From Erinaceus europaeus (Eukaryota > Chordata > Mammalia > Eulipotyphla > Erinaceidae): a stretch of 64,000 nt of DNA. Location: the NCBI RefSeq assembly GCF_950295315.1, contig NW_026647686.1, positions 31,805 through 95,804 on the forward strand, written 5' to 3'. This document shows, in pieces, positions 54,101 through 64,000 of this stretch (position 1 is its first letter; each line of letters begins with the position of its first letter). Both the position numbers and the translations under genes were made by a program. A model generated the notes under the pieces. The model did no database searches. It was not told the origin of the DNA and saw only the letters and a list, made by a program, of their open reading frames with translations.

Positions 54101-54570
54101 GCTGAATAAGCCATAAATCGATCCGTTGTTGTTTAGTTTTTAAATCACTGTTCTTCTTCAGTATTTACATGAATCTGCTCCAAGAGTTTGTTTAACATGT
54201 CACAGTTAAATTTTATATTATTCCACTTAATATATTTTTTTTAACATTCTGAGTTGAAACTCTGTCAAAGGGAATTTCTTAATTAAGTGCTTTGTGTGAC
54301 ATATTACCTTTCCCCATCTGCTTCAGAAGGATGCCACGAGGACAGTGAGATGTTATATGTGAAAGTACTTGGATTGTGATAGCAGACATTCTGTTTAATT
54401 AGGTCCATATATTTCACCTTGTTTTGGCTATTAATCAATCACTCCACTCTTAATTTGCTCCAAAATTAATTGCTAAATGAAGGAATGTGTGTAGGATTCC
54501 ACATAGGTCATGTGTTTCTTATGCAAATTTTGATCTAGCATCTTTTGATAAGGTCTAAATGTGACTAAAG
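54101..54570. promoter_or_regulatory. Candidate conserved non-coding element
   Basis: Repeat-free and AT-rich with many homeodomain-like words: TTCTTAATTAAGTGC, TTTAATTAGGTCC, GGCTATTAATCAATCAC, CTTAATTTGCTCCAAAATTAATTGC. Composition only. Confidence 0.3.
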
Positions 54571-54961
54571 TTAACAAACAATAAAATAGTGAAGGAACAG
54601 ACTGAGACAATGGAAAATATGGCACTGAATACAGTACAGTAATAACCAAAGATAGTTCCCAAAAAACTGTACCTCTATAGTGTCTGAAGATGAGTCTTCT
54701 TCAGGTTGGAGCAGTGAGGAAGGACTTTTCATGGAGAAGTTAAGTCTACAGCCATTCCACATACTCCTGTCAAATGGAGTGAGCAAAGGAGAGGTGGAGA
54801 CTCTGCTGGAATGGTAGTGGGGTGGGGGGCGTATGATTTCTTTGCCCTTAAATTTGGAAGGAGAACATCTTAGTCCAACTCACTTGACAGGAAGAGAATT
54901 CAGAAAAAAGCAAAAAAGAAGTAAGACTTCATCATACATATAAGTCATCAAAACAAGAAGA
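54571..54961. other. Single-copy sequence, no gene seen
   Basis: No repeat or supported frame. Confidence 0.4.
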
Positions 54962-54964
54962 TTG

Positions 54965-55115
54965 GGCTGTCAAAATAGCTCACTTGGGTAGTGCACTGCT
55001 CTGCCATGTGTGTGATGCAGGTTCAAGCCTGGCCCCCACTGCATTGAAGGAATTTTTGGTATTGTGTCTCCTCTCTCTCTTTCTCTCTCTCTCTATGACT
55101 TTTTTCTTTAAAAAG
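54965..55115 (+). mobile_element. Hedgehog SINE (type D)
   Basis: AAAATAGCTCACTTGGGTAG head, GCAGGTTCAAGCCTGGCCCC box, GAAGGAATTTTTGGTATTGTG body. Confidence 0.87.
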
Positions 55116-55204
55116 GGAGAGAGAGAGGGGGGAGAGAGGAAATGAGGAGGAAGAGAAGGAGCAAGAAGAAGATTTTTTAAAAATTTCAGCATTATTTTGA
55201 AAGG

Positions 55205-55480
55205 AGGAGGTGTGGGTGGGTGGGAGAGCACCCATATAAGCACTCGAATTACTAAGCTTAAGGACCTGTGCAAGGATCAGGGTTCAAACCCCCAGCTCCG
55301 CACTTGCAGGGGAGATACTTCACAAGTAGTGAAGCAGATCTGCAGGTCTCTCTCTTTCTCTCTCCCTCTCTGTCTTCCTCTCCTCTCTAAATTTCTCCCT
55401 ATCCTATCCAATAAATGGAAAAATAGCCACCAGGATCGGTGCCAGCACCAAGACCCAGTGATAACCCTGGAGAAAAAAGA
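55205..55480 (+). mobile_element. Hedgehog SINE (type A, long form)
   Basis: CAGGGTTCAAACCCCCAGCTCC box, CACTTGCAGGGGAGATACTT core, GTGAAGCAGATCTGCAGG, then the extra segment GATCGGTGCCAGCACCAAGACC. Confidence 0.88.
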
Positions 55481-56159
55481 GAGAGAGAGGGAGGGAGAGG
55501 AAAATGAGAAAAAAGAGAACGAGAAGGAAGTAGTCATTGGCTGAATTTCCTCTTCTGCTCTGGCTTGTTTGAGGGCAGGTTGGCGGGGGTTTATGTAGGG
55601 AAAATGTGTGAAACCCAGTGTTCAGTGTAGCTTTGGGAAGCACTGTTCTCACCACTTTAAGATAAGAAGTCTCCCAGAAAGCTCTCTCATAGTTTATGAA
55701 TCCTGTTCAGCGAGAAAGGGCTTCTCAGCATAAGGCAACAGTGTCAATCGATCCAACGCGACGCTACTCAACAGGTAGCTCCCAAAGCCTCTGTGCCTCC
55801 TTGTTATCACTGCCACTCGTGTCCAAAGAAAAAGGGGGAAAAGAGGCGGGGGGAAGTAGCAGAATTTAGTATCTCTGTGTTAAGATAACCAGGAAACATT
55901 TCATCTACCAGATGAGATGAAGGCCGTGTTAAGTACTCAGATCAAGATCGATACTGAGTATCATTACTCTGCTCCCAGATTTCTGAGAACTGAGGAGAAA
56001 CAAAGAGGACTTAATTAGGGGCAAAGGAGGAGGGTAGAAGTTCTCAATCTCACCCGGAGAGGTGGAGGCCACACTACTCAAAGTGCAGCTCCTGAACCAG
56101 TCACAGAAGGACTGACAGAAATGCAGAACCTCAGATCCTCATTCAGAGACACTGAATCA
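55481..56159. other. Single-copy sequence with a possible MER5-like relic
   Basis: 56070-56160 (CTACTCAAAGTGCAGCTCCTG...CACTGAATCAAAATC) resembles an old hAT-type relic. Otherwise nothing recognised. Confidence 0.35.
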
Positions 56160-56362
56160 AAATCAACATTATACTAAGCTTTAATATTTATATTAAATAC
56201 ATTTTAATATATATGCAGGGGTACATTTCCACACAGTGCCTGCCCCCAGAGCTCCATATCCAATCCCTTCCCTTGATAGCTTACCAATTTTTTATCCCTC
56301 TGGGAGTATGGACTTTGGATCATTGTGGGGTGGAGAAGGTGGAAGGTCTGGCTTCTGTAAGT
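56160..56362 (-). mobile_element. Family R retroposon fragment
   Basis: The plus strand shows the reversed R 3' end: CAGAGCTCCATATCCAATCC, TATCCCTCTGGGAGTATGGA, GAAGGTGGAAGGTCTGGCTTC. Confidence 0.85.
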
Positions 56363-56439
56363 GTTGATTTTTTTTTTTCATTCTCTGTTTTATAAGAGAG
56401 GAAGGGAAGAAAGACACCACACATCTTTCCATCATTCAT

Positions 56440-56972
56440 GTTGCTTCCTTTGTGGTGCTGTGACACCCATCCAGAAAGATCTGTGTATACCTATGTTCAT
56501 AGCAGCACAATTTGCAGTAGGCAAAACCTGGACCCAACCTATGTGCCCAATAACAGATGAACAGCTGAGAAAGTTGTGGTCTGTGTACACAATGAAATAC
56601 TACTCAGCTATTCAGAATGATGAATTCACCTTCTTTACCTCATCTTGTGTGGAGCTTGCAGGAATCATGTTAAGTGAAGTCAGCCAGAAAGAAAGGATGA
56701 ATATGGGATGGTCTCACTCATGGACAGAAGTTGAGAAACAAGAACAGAAGGGGAAACACAAAACAGAACCTGGGCTGGTTTGGGTGTATTGCGTCAAAAA
56801 AAGACTCTGGGTGGAGGAAAAAGAATATCAGGTCTGGTACATGATAGTGGAGGTGGATCTAGGATGGGGGTGAGACCGTTTTGCAGAAAACTGATAAATT
56901 GTACACATATATCAACAACTATATTTACTGTAAACCATTAATCCTTCCAATAATAATAATAATAAAAAAGAC
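56440..56972 (+). mobile_element. L1 3' fragment (ORF2 end and 3' UTR)
   Basis: The frame reads AQFAVGKTWTQPMCP then LRKLWSVYTMKYYSAIQNDEF and SEVSQKERM, the L1 ORF2 C-terminus, followed by a 3' UTR and an AATAATAATAATAAAAAAG tail. Confidence 0.9.
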
Positions 56973-57649
56973 TCCAGTCAAGCCATGCAAGAATGGGAAC
57001 ATCAGACAAACAGAACCCTCAGAAAAAGAAACCCAAGCCTGTGGGTGTGCCCAATTATAGCCAAGTGTTCCTCAAATTCCTCCTTCCAGCAGACCTCCTG
57101 AAGCTGAAGGGACTTTCCCTGAAATACCCAAAGACAGAGCTGACCTTGAGGACACCGAGAATGTCACCAAATAGCCAGCCCCCACGGAAACACATTCATG
57201 AGCTTAGACAAAAAGGCAGACATATTTGCAAGGTGTGCACAGGCTTTGGATGAGGCAAGGACTGAAAATGTCCTTCCCAGCATGCCTGCACACCAGAGCT
57301 TGCAGGTGTGGACTTGAGCCATTGCTTTCAAAAGTTAAAAAGAAAAAAAAGGCACTCACATGCCAAAAATATAAGTTGTTATATAAATTCATGCTTGCCT
57401 GGTTTGAATTAAAGTGATTCATTATGGAGTAGAGAGAAGAGAGATATTTTAATCGAATTGGCAAAACCCAAGCCACCATGCCCAACAGCATAGACAGGAA
57501 GTAAATGCCCCAACTTCCACATGTGAGAAAGGTTTTCTAAGTCTTGGATTAAAAAGCTGCTAGCCCAGCTACAGAGACCGTTTTATAGTTATCATAGTCC
57601 TTCTTTCCTTCTTTCCCTCCTTTGTTTCTTCTCCTTTTCTCTCTCTATA
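56973..57649. other. Single-copy sequence, no gene seen
   Basis: An ATG frame at 56993-57253 (86 codons, lysine-rich start) has no domain I recognise and follows an L1 tail. Confidence 0.4.
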
Positions 57650-57850
57650 AGCCCCTTAAAATAATGCAGCTTCAATGCAAATCAAAACCAGCTGAAAGCT
57701 TGCCAAGGCCAAGATGTAATTGAAGATGGCATTTAAGCCGTTGTGTCTTTTCTGTCTCCCGAGATATCATCATAAAATAAAAGACTTCATCAGGTAATGT
57801 TTTCTTCATTATTCCACATCACAATTCTGAAGCTGAAGAAGATAATTAGA
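57650..57850. promoter_or_regulatory. Possible conserved non-coding block
   Basis: Repeat-free; contains ATGCAAATC (octamer-like), CATTTAAGCCGTTGTG and CATCATAAAATAAAAG. Composition only. Confidence 0.2.
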
Positions 57851-58399
57851 CACACACGTGCTGTCGACACATAGTTTATTTGGAGCTTCCAGTTAATTAG
57901 TTATGGTAAAAAGGTTTTCGTATAGTCATAATTACTTTATATTTCAGAAAGAAGGAAAGAAACAAACATACGCACATTTTATTTTGCCTGGTGACAAGTT
58001 TATCAGAGTGACACCAGTGTTTTGATGCTCTTTCGGGCACCTTCCTCAGACTTCCCAGGATATTAATGCAAAGTGTCACCAAGGGATTTTAATGGCTCTA
58101 CTCTTGTGAACTTCAATAGGGGTTGTATACCTGAAATCCTTCCACAGTAGCTTGCTGGATTCTGCAAGGAAATATCTTCCCCCTTCTGTTCTGAACTCCA
58201 TTCTCAACAAAGGCTCACCTATGGAATTGGTAGTTTTGCTTAAACTGCAGAAGTCACATTCATGAGAATACTGTTTTCTATTCTAATGAGACTAGGGGGT
58301 GGAGAATGATCATTCATGGGAGCAAAACTCATGGCCAGAAAAATCTTACATCTGGAAATGGAGTATTCTACAATTTATACTTTAAAATTAGTTCCTGTG
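57851..58399. other. Single-copy sequence, no gene seen
   Basis: No repeat or supported frame. Confidence 0.4.
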
Positions 58400-58690
58400 A
58401 GTGCGTAGTGTTGAACCTGATAGAACCAATACATTACAGTGCACAAGAACCTGGGCTGAAGCCTCTGGTATCCAACTGCAAGGTGTGGATCTTGCAGGGA
58501 AGGAGGGAGCTTCATGAGCGCTGATGCAAAGCTACAGGAATCTCTCTTTTTTTTCTCTCCACCTCTCCCTTCCCTTTCAAGTTCTCTCTGTCTTTCAGAA
58601 AAGAAGAAGAATGTCTGCTGAGAGTGGTGGATTCATTGTGCAGGCACTGAGTTCCAGTCATAACCCCGGTGAGAAGAAGAGAAGGAGAAC
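58400..58690 (+). mobile_element. Hedgehog SINE, old, long form
   Basis: Head GTAGTGTTGAACCTGATAGAACC, decayed B box, GCTTCATGAGCGCTGATGCAAAGC, then the extra segment GTGGTGGATTCATTGTGCAGG and CCAGTCATAACCCCGG. Confidence 0.8.
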
Positions 58691-58764
58691 TAGAAGGAGA
58701 TGAAAGGTGAGAAGAAGCACAAGGAGAAGGAGAAAGAGAAAGAGAAAGAAAAAAGTCAAGCAAA

Positions 58765-59095
58765 GTAATGTTCTCCCCCTTTGCAATAATGTGGATGGAA
58801 GGAGAGAGACAAATACCAGATGATGTCACTCAACAGATGTCATCTGTTGGCTGTAGAGAGACAAAGCATGGGGACAGACAATGTCACAGGGTACAAGTGT
58901 TGGGACTCTGTAGTACTGAGGTCACCAAAGGGGAAGGAGGTGGGAGATTATCACAGTGAGGGGCCCAATAGCCTTTGGCAGAAGGATATTAATATTTTGG
59001 TGGTGGGAGTGCTGTGATGACACACATCACATCATGCAATGGCACCCTCTAAGACACACAGCCTTGTAAACCAACCTCAATCAAAATTAAAAAGC
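58765..59095 (+). mobile_element. Old L1-type 3' end
   Basis: AATGTGGATGGAAGGAGAGAG with GATGATGTCACTCAACAGATG resembles the ORF2 C-terminus and proximal 3' UTR of old L1; it ends AATCAAAATTAAAAAGC. Confidence 0.55.
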
Positions 59096-59764
59096 TGAAA
59101 ACGAAAATAATTGCAATGTCTTTTTTTAAAAGAAGCTATTTCTTTTTCTCACCAGGCATTTCTGAGCTAGTCAAGATTTTCACTTAATTAAGAAGTGAAG
59201 AGAGCACACAAAGAAAATGGTATTGTTGGCTTTCCGCTTTGTGTCTATACTGATTCCAGCAAGGTCTCAGATAAGGAGGGCCTGGGACATTCTCTGTTGT
59301 GTGCCCTAGAGTACAGATCTTCTCATCTCCAGGGATGCCGAGCCCTGAGAAAGAAAATGGAGCAGGTCACGACATACCCTGGGTGTTCATCTCCCAGGAT
59401 GCCACATGGTGATGCTCACCAGGGCATGAAGTCAAGTGTGCTCGACCAGAGGGCTGGACCACAGCTCTCCTCTAACCCTACCCTATGCTTATTCATTTGA
59501 GCCAAAGAGGGAAACCTGAGATATGTGTGAAGAAGGCCAATGGGTTGATTCTCCAAGGCTCAGAGCAAATTGCTAGTCTCGCTTTCAGGCCCACAGTTGA
59601 GGTTGCCAGCTGGCTGTCCCCAAGAGACCATTCGGTTGTGTCTCGCCTCTCCTCCTGCCATGGCATTTGATGTCACAACACTTGTAAATCTATGGGAATA
59701 ACAATGACCACCCTTTCTTGAGTGCTTAGAATCTCTTACACAGTATCCCAGACTATGTAGGTTT
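59096..59764. other. Single-copy sequence, no gene seen
   Basis: A 101-codon frame at 59195-59500 lacks a recognisable domain. Confidence 0.4.
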
Positions 59765-60036
59765 ATTTATTTATTTATTCCCTTTTGTTGCCCTTGTTGT
59801 TTTATTGTTGTAGTTATTATTGTTGTTGTCGTTGTTGGATAGGACAGAGAGAAATGGAGAGAGGGAGGGGAAGACAGAGAGGAGGAGAGAAAGATAGACA
59901 CCTGCAGACCTGCTTCACCGCCTGTGAAGCGACTCCCCTGCAGGTGGGGAGCCGGGGTTCGAACCAGGATCCTTATGCCGGTCCTTGTGCTTTGCGCCAC
60001 CTGCGCTTAACCCGCTGCGCTGCAGCCCGACTCCCT
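59765..60036 (-). mobile_element. Hedgehog SINE (type A), young, 13-bp TSD
   Basis: ACTATGTAGGTTT at 59752-59764 and 60037-60049. The reverse complement reads GGGAGTCGGGCTGCAGCGCA, GGTTAAGCGCAGGTGGCGCA, GGTTCGAACCCCGGCTCCCC, CCTGCAGGGGAGTCGCTTCA and an AACAACGACAACAACAATAA tail: almost a consensus copy. Confidence 0.97.
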
Positions 60037-60089
60037 ACTATGTAGGTTTTACCACCTTCTTGTCATTCATTCCTAGATAAATTTCTTTA

Positions 60090-60240
60090 GACAATGATTT
60101 TTAAGTGTGAGATTCCTCATCTATAAAATAAGAGTAGTAAAAAGATTAAGACAGATAAAAATGTAAGGAAATGAGCTCAATGCCAGAAATATAGTAAATG
60201 CTAAGTAAAAATTAGCAGTTGTCACTTTTATTCTGGGAAA
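60090..60240 (+). mobile_element. MIR SINE relic
   Basis: GATTCCTCATCTATAAAATAAGAGTAGTAA...GGAAATGAGCTCAATGCCAGAAATATAGTAAATGCTAAG follows the MIR 3' half. Confidence 0.72.
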
Positions 60241-60262
60241 AACTCCGGATAAGTTAGGTCCT

Positions 60263-61344
60263 TTGACTATTGCTATCTCACAGAACTATACGCCTTGTCT
60301 TGATGCTGAATGTGAGCAACTACTAAAGCAGTATGATGAGTCGGGCGACCCAGATGTGGCTGACCATCTCATTGCCTCCCTGGATGCAGCACGTCAAACC
60401 TGCTGGCAACAACTCACGGAAAGTCTGAACTTCACCCACTCAAGTAGGAAGGCCTGGAAGCTTCTTCACAGTCTGGGTGCCGGTAGCCAACCCCCTCCCG
60501 TCTCCTATCCTCCTGTATCTCTAAACTCAGTGGCCAGCCACCTAACTCAAGTTGAACGTGCTAAGATCGACCCAGTCTGGAAAAGAGAAATTTCCCATGA
60601 GTGGTCATCCCACTTCTGGTTATCTTGTCCATCTCCAAAACTCTCTCCCTTTACACTGAACTGGAAGACGCTTTGAAGAGGGTTAAACCGGGAACAGCTG
60701 CTGGCTATGATAACATCACCACAGAACTCATTCTTAACCTGGGTCCCACGGCAAAGAAGTGGCTCACTTCATTCCTGTCCCACATCTTGGAATCTGAGTC
60801 TATGCCCAAAGTTTGGCGTCGTGCGAAGATAATAGTGGTTTTGAAACCAAAGAAAGACCCAACACTGGCTGCCAGCTATAGACCAATTTCTCTCCTCTCC
60901 GTGTGTTACAAACTCCTTGAGAGGCTGCTTCTGTCATGTATTTCTCCTCTTACAGAGAAATTCCTATCACCCGCCCAAGCTGGTTTCCGCCCAGGAAGAT
61001 CTACCTGCGAACAAGTCCTGGCCCTCTCAACTTACATTGAAAATGGATTCCAGAAGAATTTAAAGACGGGTGCTGTCTTTGTTGATCTCACAGCAGCCTA
61101 TGACACGGTCTGGCACCATGGTCTCCTAGTCAAGATCTCAAGATGCCTGCCTCCATGGGTGGCCAACACTATATCGTTTCTTCTCCAAAACAGAAGATTC
61201 CGGCTGCATCTGGGTGACAAGTCTAGCAGATGGAGACTTGTCTCAAGTGGCCTCCCCCAGGGCTCTGTTCTGGCTCCTACACTATTTAATATTTACATCA
61301 ATGACCTCCCAGAAACTTCTTCAAGGAAGTTCATCTACGCCGAT
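60263..61344 (+). pseudogene. Vingi ORF, N-terminal fragment: linker and reverse-transcriptase fingers/palm
   Basis: The first frame (60263-60676) is the pre-RT linker, with a TPCLDAECEQLL start and NFTHSSRKAWKLLHSLGA. A one-base indel near 60655-60660 moves reading to the frame open from 60601 to the LTR. That part has the RT motifs: KPGTAAGYDNI (about residue 30), RPISLLS, AGFRPGRSTCEQ, FVDLTAAYDTVWH (motif A, catalytic Asp), SGLPQGSVLAP (motif B), and it stops at FIYAD, the start of motif C. The indel, the missing endonuclease and the LTR each prevent function. Confidence 0.9.
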
Positions 61345-61811
61345 TGTTGGTATGCATGAGACCCCTTCTGTTTCATTTGGTTTAAATCCCCCCTGCTTAA
61401 CACTATTCTATTTACATAACCATTTCATTCTATTTATATAACTGCTGTTAAGCACCTCCCTCCAGGGCATTGGTTCAATCCCCACTGTTTCATGATATGT
61501 TTTTGCTCCACCCCACCTCCTTGTCACATCCTGATCCTCTCCTTGTCACACTCTGATTGTCACCAGTCACTTTTCTCTCCACCCTCTCTATGTCACACCC
61601 TGTTTCCACCCTACTTGGCAAGTATATATAAAGACAGCATTGTGAGTTTTAGAGTACTGTACCTTGAATTTAGCTTAGCTCGTCTTAGATTGTGCTGCGT
61701 CCTGCATGAATAAAGAGATACTGCGTACAACCCAGACATGAGTCCCTGGTCATCTGTTACCCGCCCGTGAAGCCAGCCCGGCGAAAACAACCTAACCCGT
61801 CGAAAACAACA
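61345..61811 (+). mobile_element. Solo LTR, class II (ERVK-like), 6-bp TSD, inside Vingi
   Basis: GCCGAT at 61339-61344 and 61812-61817 flank a 467-bp insert that begins TGTTGGT and ends AACAACA. TATATATAAAG near 61624 and AATAAA at 61709-61714 place U3, R and U5 in plus orientation. No internal viral region remains. It shares the TGTTGGT start and 6-bp TSD with the LTR at 45823-46229, though their bodies differ. Confidence 0.94.
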
Positions 61812-62834
61812 GCCGATGACATCTGCTGTGCAACTCAGGCATCCAAGTTCGACATCCTCGAGGAAACACTCATGAAAGACATGTCTCTGATATCTGATTA
61901 CTGTAAAAAATGGCGATTAGTCCCTAGCACTACAAAAACGGTATCATCTGTTTTCCATCTACACCATGCCTCGGCCTCACGTGAGCTTAATGTGCAGCTT
62001 GGCGATACGAGAATCCGGCATGAAGCCCAGCCAGTCTATCTTGGTGTTACTCTCGATCGCACTCTGTCATTTCACGAACATCTCATAAAAACTGCAGCAA
62101 AGGTGGGCGCGAGGAATCACATCATTGCAAGACTGGCCAGCTCCTCATGGGGCGCGAGCGCTTCCACACTACGATCATCCTCTCTGGCATTATGCTATTC
62201 TACTGCAGAATACTGTGCCCCAGTATGGTTCCGTAGCCCCCATGTCCACTTGGTCGATTCCAAATTATATTCCTCCATGAGGATAATTTCTGGAACTATC
62301 TGTTCCACCCCTGTTCCATGGCTGCCAGTTCTTAGCAACATCGCCCTGCCAGATATTCGTCGGGATGCGGCATCATCTAAGTTCATTTCCCGCGTCTACG
62401 CTCGACCGGACCTGCCAATATACGCGGATATCTTCGCCCACCCTGTCCAACGCTTGACGTCTCGTCACCCAATCTGGTCCCCTACGCCTACACTGAACTT
62501 CTCTGTTCCAGACTCTTGGAAACAGAGTTGGCAGTCAGCTGAGGTAAAGAACAAACACCTCATCACAGACCCCTGCAAGTGTCAACCCGGCTTTGACCTA
62601 GCACGTTATGACTGGGCCCTCCTCAATCGCTATCGAACAGGCCATGGCCGGTGCGCCGCTATGTTCCATCGCTGGGGAGCCAGAGACGACCCGAACTGCC
62701 CCTGCGGCTCCAGACAGACTAGGACCCAAATAGTCAACGACTGCCACCTCTCCAGACTCAAAGGAGGTCTCGAAACTTTACATCAGACTCAACTTGACGC
62801 TGTTGACTGGCTACGGAAGAAGGGCAAACGCTAG
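61812..62834 (+). pseudogene. Vingi ORF, C-terminal fragment: end of RT and Cys-rich domain
   Basis: Open without interruption from the second copy of the target site to the natural stop (62832-62834). It starts at the ADDICCAT half of motif C and continues with the thumb (DYCKKWRLVPSTTKT, VYLGVTLDRTLSFHEHL) and a C-terminal domain with RYDWALLNRYRTGHGRC and CPCG...C near residue 310, where Ingi-group elements carry a zinc-knuckle-like CXC...H/C motif. It ends DWLRKKGKR. It has no stops, so this half has decayed little. It is preceded in frame by 15 codons of LTR sequence (from 61767). Confidence 0.9.
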
Positions 62835-62871
62835 AAGAACAGAAGATGAAAGTCAAAACTTCAGAAAACAG

Positions 62872-63093
62872 TGGCTGGGTGGTGATGCACCTGGTTAAGC
62901 GCACACATTACAGTGTTCAAAGACCAGGTTCAAGCCCCTGGTCCCCACTTGCAGGAGGAAAGCTTTGCAAGTGGTGAAGCAGGGCTGCAGGTGTCTCTCT
63001 GTTTCTCTCCCTCTCTATCACCTCCTTCCCTCTCTATTTCTGCTGTCCCTTTCCACAATAAGTAAATAAAAATAATTTTAAAAATAAATAATA
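62872..63093 (+). mobile_element. Hedgehog SINE (type B) with 17-bp TSD, at Vingi 3' flank
   Basis: AAAACTTCAGAAAACAG (62855-62871) and AAAACTTCAGAAGACAG (63094-63110), one mismatch. TGGCTGGGTGGTGATGCACC head, CAGGTTCAAGCCCCTGGTCC box, AATAAGTAAATAAAAATAAT tail. Confidence 0.95.
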
Positions 63094-63169
63094 AAAACTT
63101 CAGAAGACAGAGTCGCATAATTAGTATACAGGAATTCTAGGAAGTAAGACCCAAAGCCCCATAAATGCT

Positions 63170-63355
63170 TAGACTCAGTGGAAACTATCCTGGGTCATCA
63201 TTTTCTCTCCTGGGTCCAGCCTTCCTTCCCCAGTCCTGGTGCACATGCTGGAAAGCAAGATCTTAAGCTCCTGCTTCCTGGGACTTGGCTCCTGGCTGAC
63301 CTTTGCAATGTAATGTGTGCACTCAACCAGCTGTACCACCGTCTGCCCCCCCACA
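63170..63355 (-). mobile_element. Decayed SINE, probable
   Basis: The plus strand retains TGTGCACTCAACCAGCTGTACCACC, the reversed head typical of minus-strand SINEs here. The rest is diverged. Confidence 0.5.
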
Positions 63356-63489
63356 TTGACTTTTATAAGTATTATTTAGGCACCTCATCTGGGCCCCCAA
63401 TATTGCTTGCTTACATTTACCCAACTTTCAATGTCTCTCAATGTATTTACCTACTTACTGAATAAAAGCTGGGTGTGCTCCCTGGACAG

Positions 63490-63680
63490 AAGACGTCACT
63501 AATGTGTCCTGGAACCTCAAGCCTCCCCAGAGCCCTACCCAACTAGGGAAAGATAGGAACAGGCTGGGGGTATCGATCCTCCTGCCAACACCCATATCCA
63601 GCAGAGAAGCAATTACAGAAGCCAAAACTCACACCATCTGCACCCCACAATTTTTTTGGTCCATCCTCCCAGAGGGGGAG
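63490..63680 (+). mobile_element. Family R retroposon fragment
   Basis: ACTAATGTGTCCTGGAACCTC, CTAGGGAAAGATAGGAACAGG, GCAATTACAGAAGCC and CTCCCAGAGGGGGAGAA keep the R order. Tail not preserved. Confidence 0.85.
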
Positions 63681-63837
63681 AAGTGTTAGAGGAAGATGGT
63701 CAGAGAGCTCTGAACTCCAATTCCATCAGGACCCAGAGAGAAAAGAGAAATTCAGGAAGGACACTTGGAAGTAGCGATAGGTGTAGGTGTGACTTAGAAA
63801 GGAAGAGAAGGCAGGACCACAGAAAAAATGGATATGT

Positions 63838-64000
63838 ATTAAGCGCAGGTGGTGCAAAGCTCAAGGACCGGCATAAGGATCCCAGTTCGAGTCCCCAGCT
63901 CACCACCTGCAGGGGAGTCGCTTCACAAGCAATGAAGCAAGTCTGCAGATGTCTGTCTTTCTCTCCCCCTCTCTGTCTCCCCCTCTTCATTTCTCTCTGT
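63838..64000 (+). mobile_element. Hedgehog SINE (type A), cut by the window edge
   Basis: ATTAAGCGCAGGTGGTGCAA, CCGGCATAAGGATCCCAGTTCG, CACCTGCAGGGGAGTCGCTT, then the pyrimidine tract to the last base. The extreme head (GGGAGTCGG...) is missing at its left edge. Confidence 0.93.

Larger units (their letters stand above)
60245..62855 (+). mobile_element. Vingi non-LTR retrotransposon, 5'-truncated
   Basis: The remaining part covers the linker before the reverse transcriptase, the whole reverse transcriptase and the C-terminal domain, ending CTAG plus a short GAAGAACAGAAG tail. The apurinic-type endonuclease region is absent. The sequence is Ingi/Vingi-like rather than L1, L2 or BovB: GTAAGYDNI, SYRPISLLSVCYKLLER, AGFRPGRSTCEQVL, FVDLTAAYDTVWHHGLL, SGLPQGSVLAPTLFNIYIND. 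Its base composition (GC-richer) differs from its surroundings. A solo LTR splits it; apart from that it has one frameshift. Confidence 0.9.

Noticed and set aside
56993..57253. 86-codon lysine-rich frame as a small gene
   Set aside because: No domain, directly after an L1 tail, and codon use looks random.
59765..60036. tRNA gene, because of strong A- and B-box sequences
   Set aside because: It is a SINE head joined to the hedgehog SINE body, tail and TSD; no anticodon-stem cloverleaf is preserved.
62195..62386. Minus-strand 63-codon frame in Vingi
   Set aside because: Shadow of the Vingi ORF.
60245..62855. Vingi TSD from AAAACT near 60240 and 62855
   Set aside because: Six A-rich bases next to a SINE target; too weak to fix the 5' edge.

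Overview
The window is mammalian nuclear DNA, almost certainly from an erinaceid hedgehog (Erinaceus-like). Two things point there. First, it is saturated with tRNA-headed SINEs of the hedgehog type: GGTTCGAGCCCC B-box, a CCCCACCTGCAGGGG core, a GTGAAGCAGG(T/G)CTGCAGGTGTC core, a pyrimidine tract and an AAC/AAT/AAATA tail. Second, at 60245-62855 it carries a non-LTR element whose reverse transcriptase and C-terminal domain I recognise as the Vingi (Ingi-related) group, known among mammals from hedgehogs. There are no bacterial features, and I recognise no host protein-coding exon, RNA gene or CpG-island promoter. It reads as a gene desert or the inside of a very long intron.

Layout. 1-15000: one LTR at the left edge, scattered SINEs in both orientations, two copies of an A-tailed retroposon (called family R here), microsatellites, and single-copy DNA including a possible conserved non-coding block near 3.4-4.1 kb. 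15.1-17.3 kb: two nearly full-length R copies facing opposite ways, one inside a 1,015-bp composite insertion with a 17-bp target-site duplication (TSD). 20.9-25.5 kb: a TA microsatellite, a second possible conserved block, three R copies and an old L1 split by one of them. 26-35 kb: SINE pairs, MIR/L2-age relics, and a SINE carrying a 184-bp insert with a Vingi 3' end. 35661-41514: a structurally full-length minus-strand L1 with a 12-bp TSD, an intact ORF1 and an ORF2 broken at four places. 43-48.7 kb: a layered mosaic of old L1, younger L1, SINEs, two solo LTRs and a 69-bp Vingi end. 48.7-60 kb: SINEs, R fragments, L1 and L2 relics. 60.2-63.1 kb: the 5'-truncated Vingi element, split at its catalytic YADD box by a solo LTR and followed by a SINE in its 3' flank.

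The machinery works as a hierarchy. L1 supplies the enzymes that probably mobilise the SINEs and family R: they have A-rich tails and TSDs of about 9-17 bp. Vingi is a separate lineage with its own (GAA)n-type 3' tail, which also appears on two short passengers at 33508-33691 and 44619-44687. Endogenous-retrovirus solo LTRs with 5- or 6-bp TSDs have landed inside both kinds of LINE. The nesting gives a relative insertion order without outside data. Coordinates of repeat edges are exact where a TSD is quoted and otherwise good to roughly 10-30 bases.
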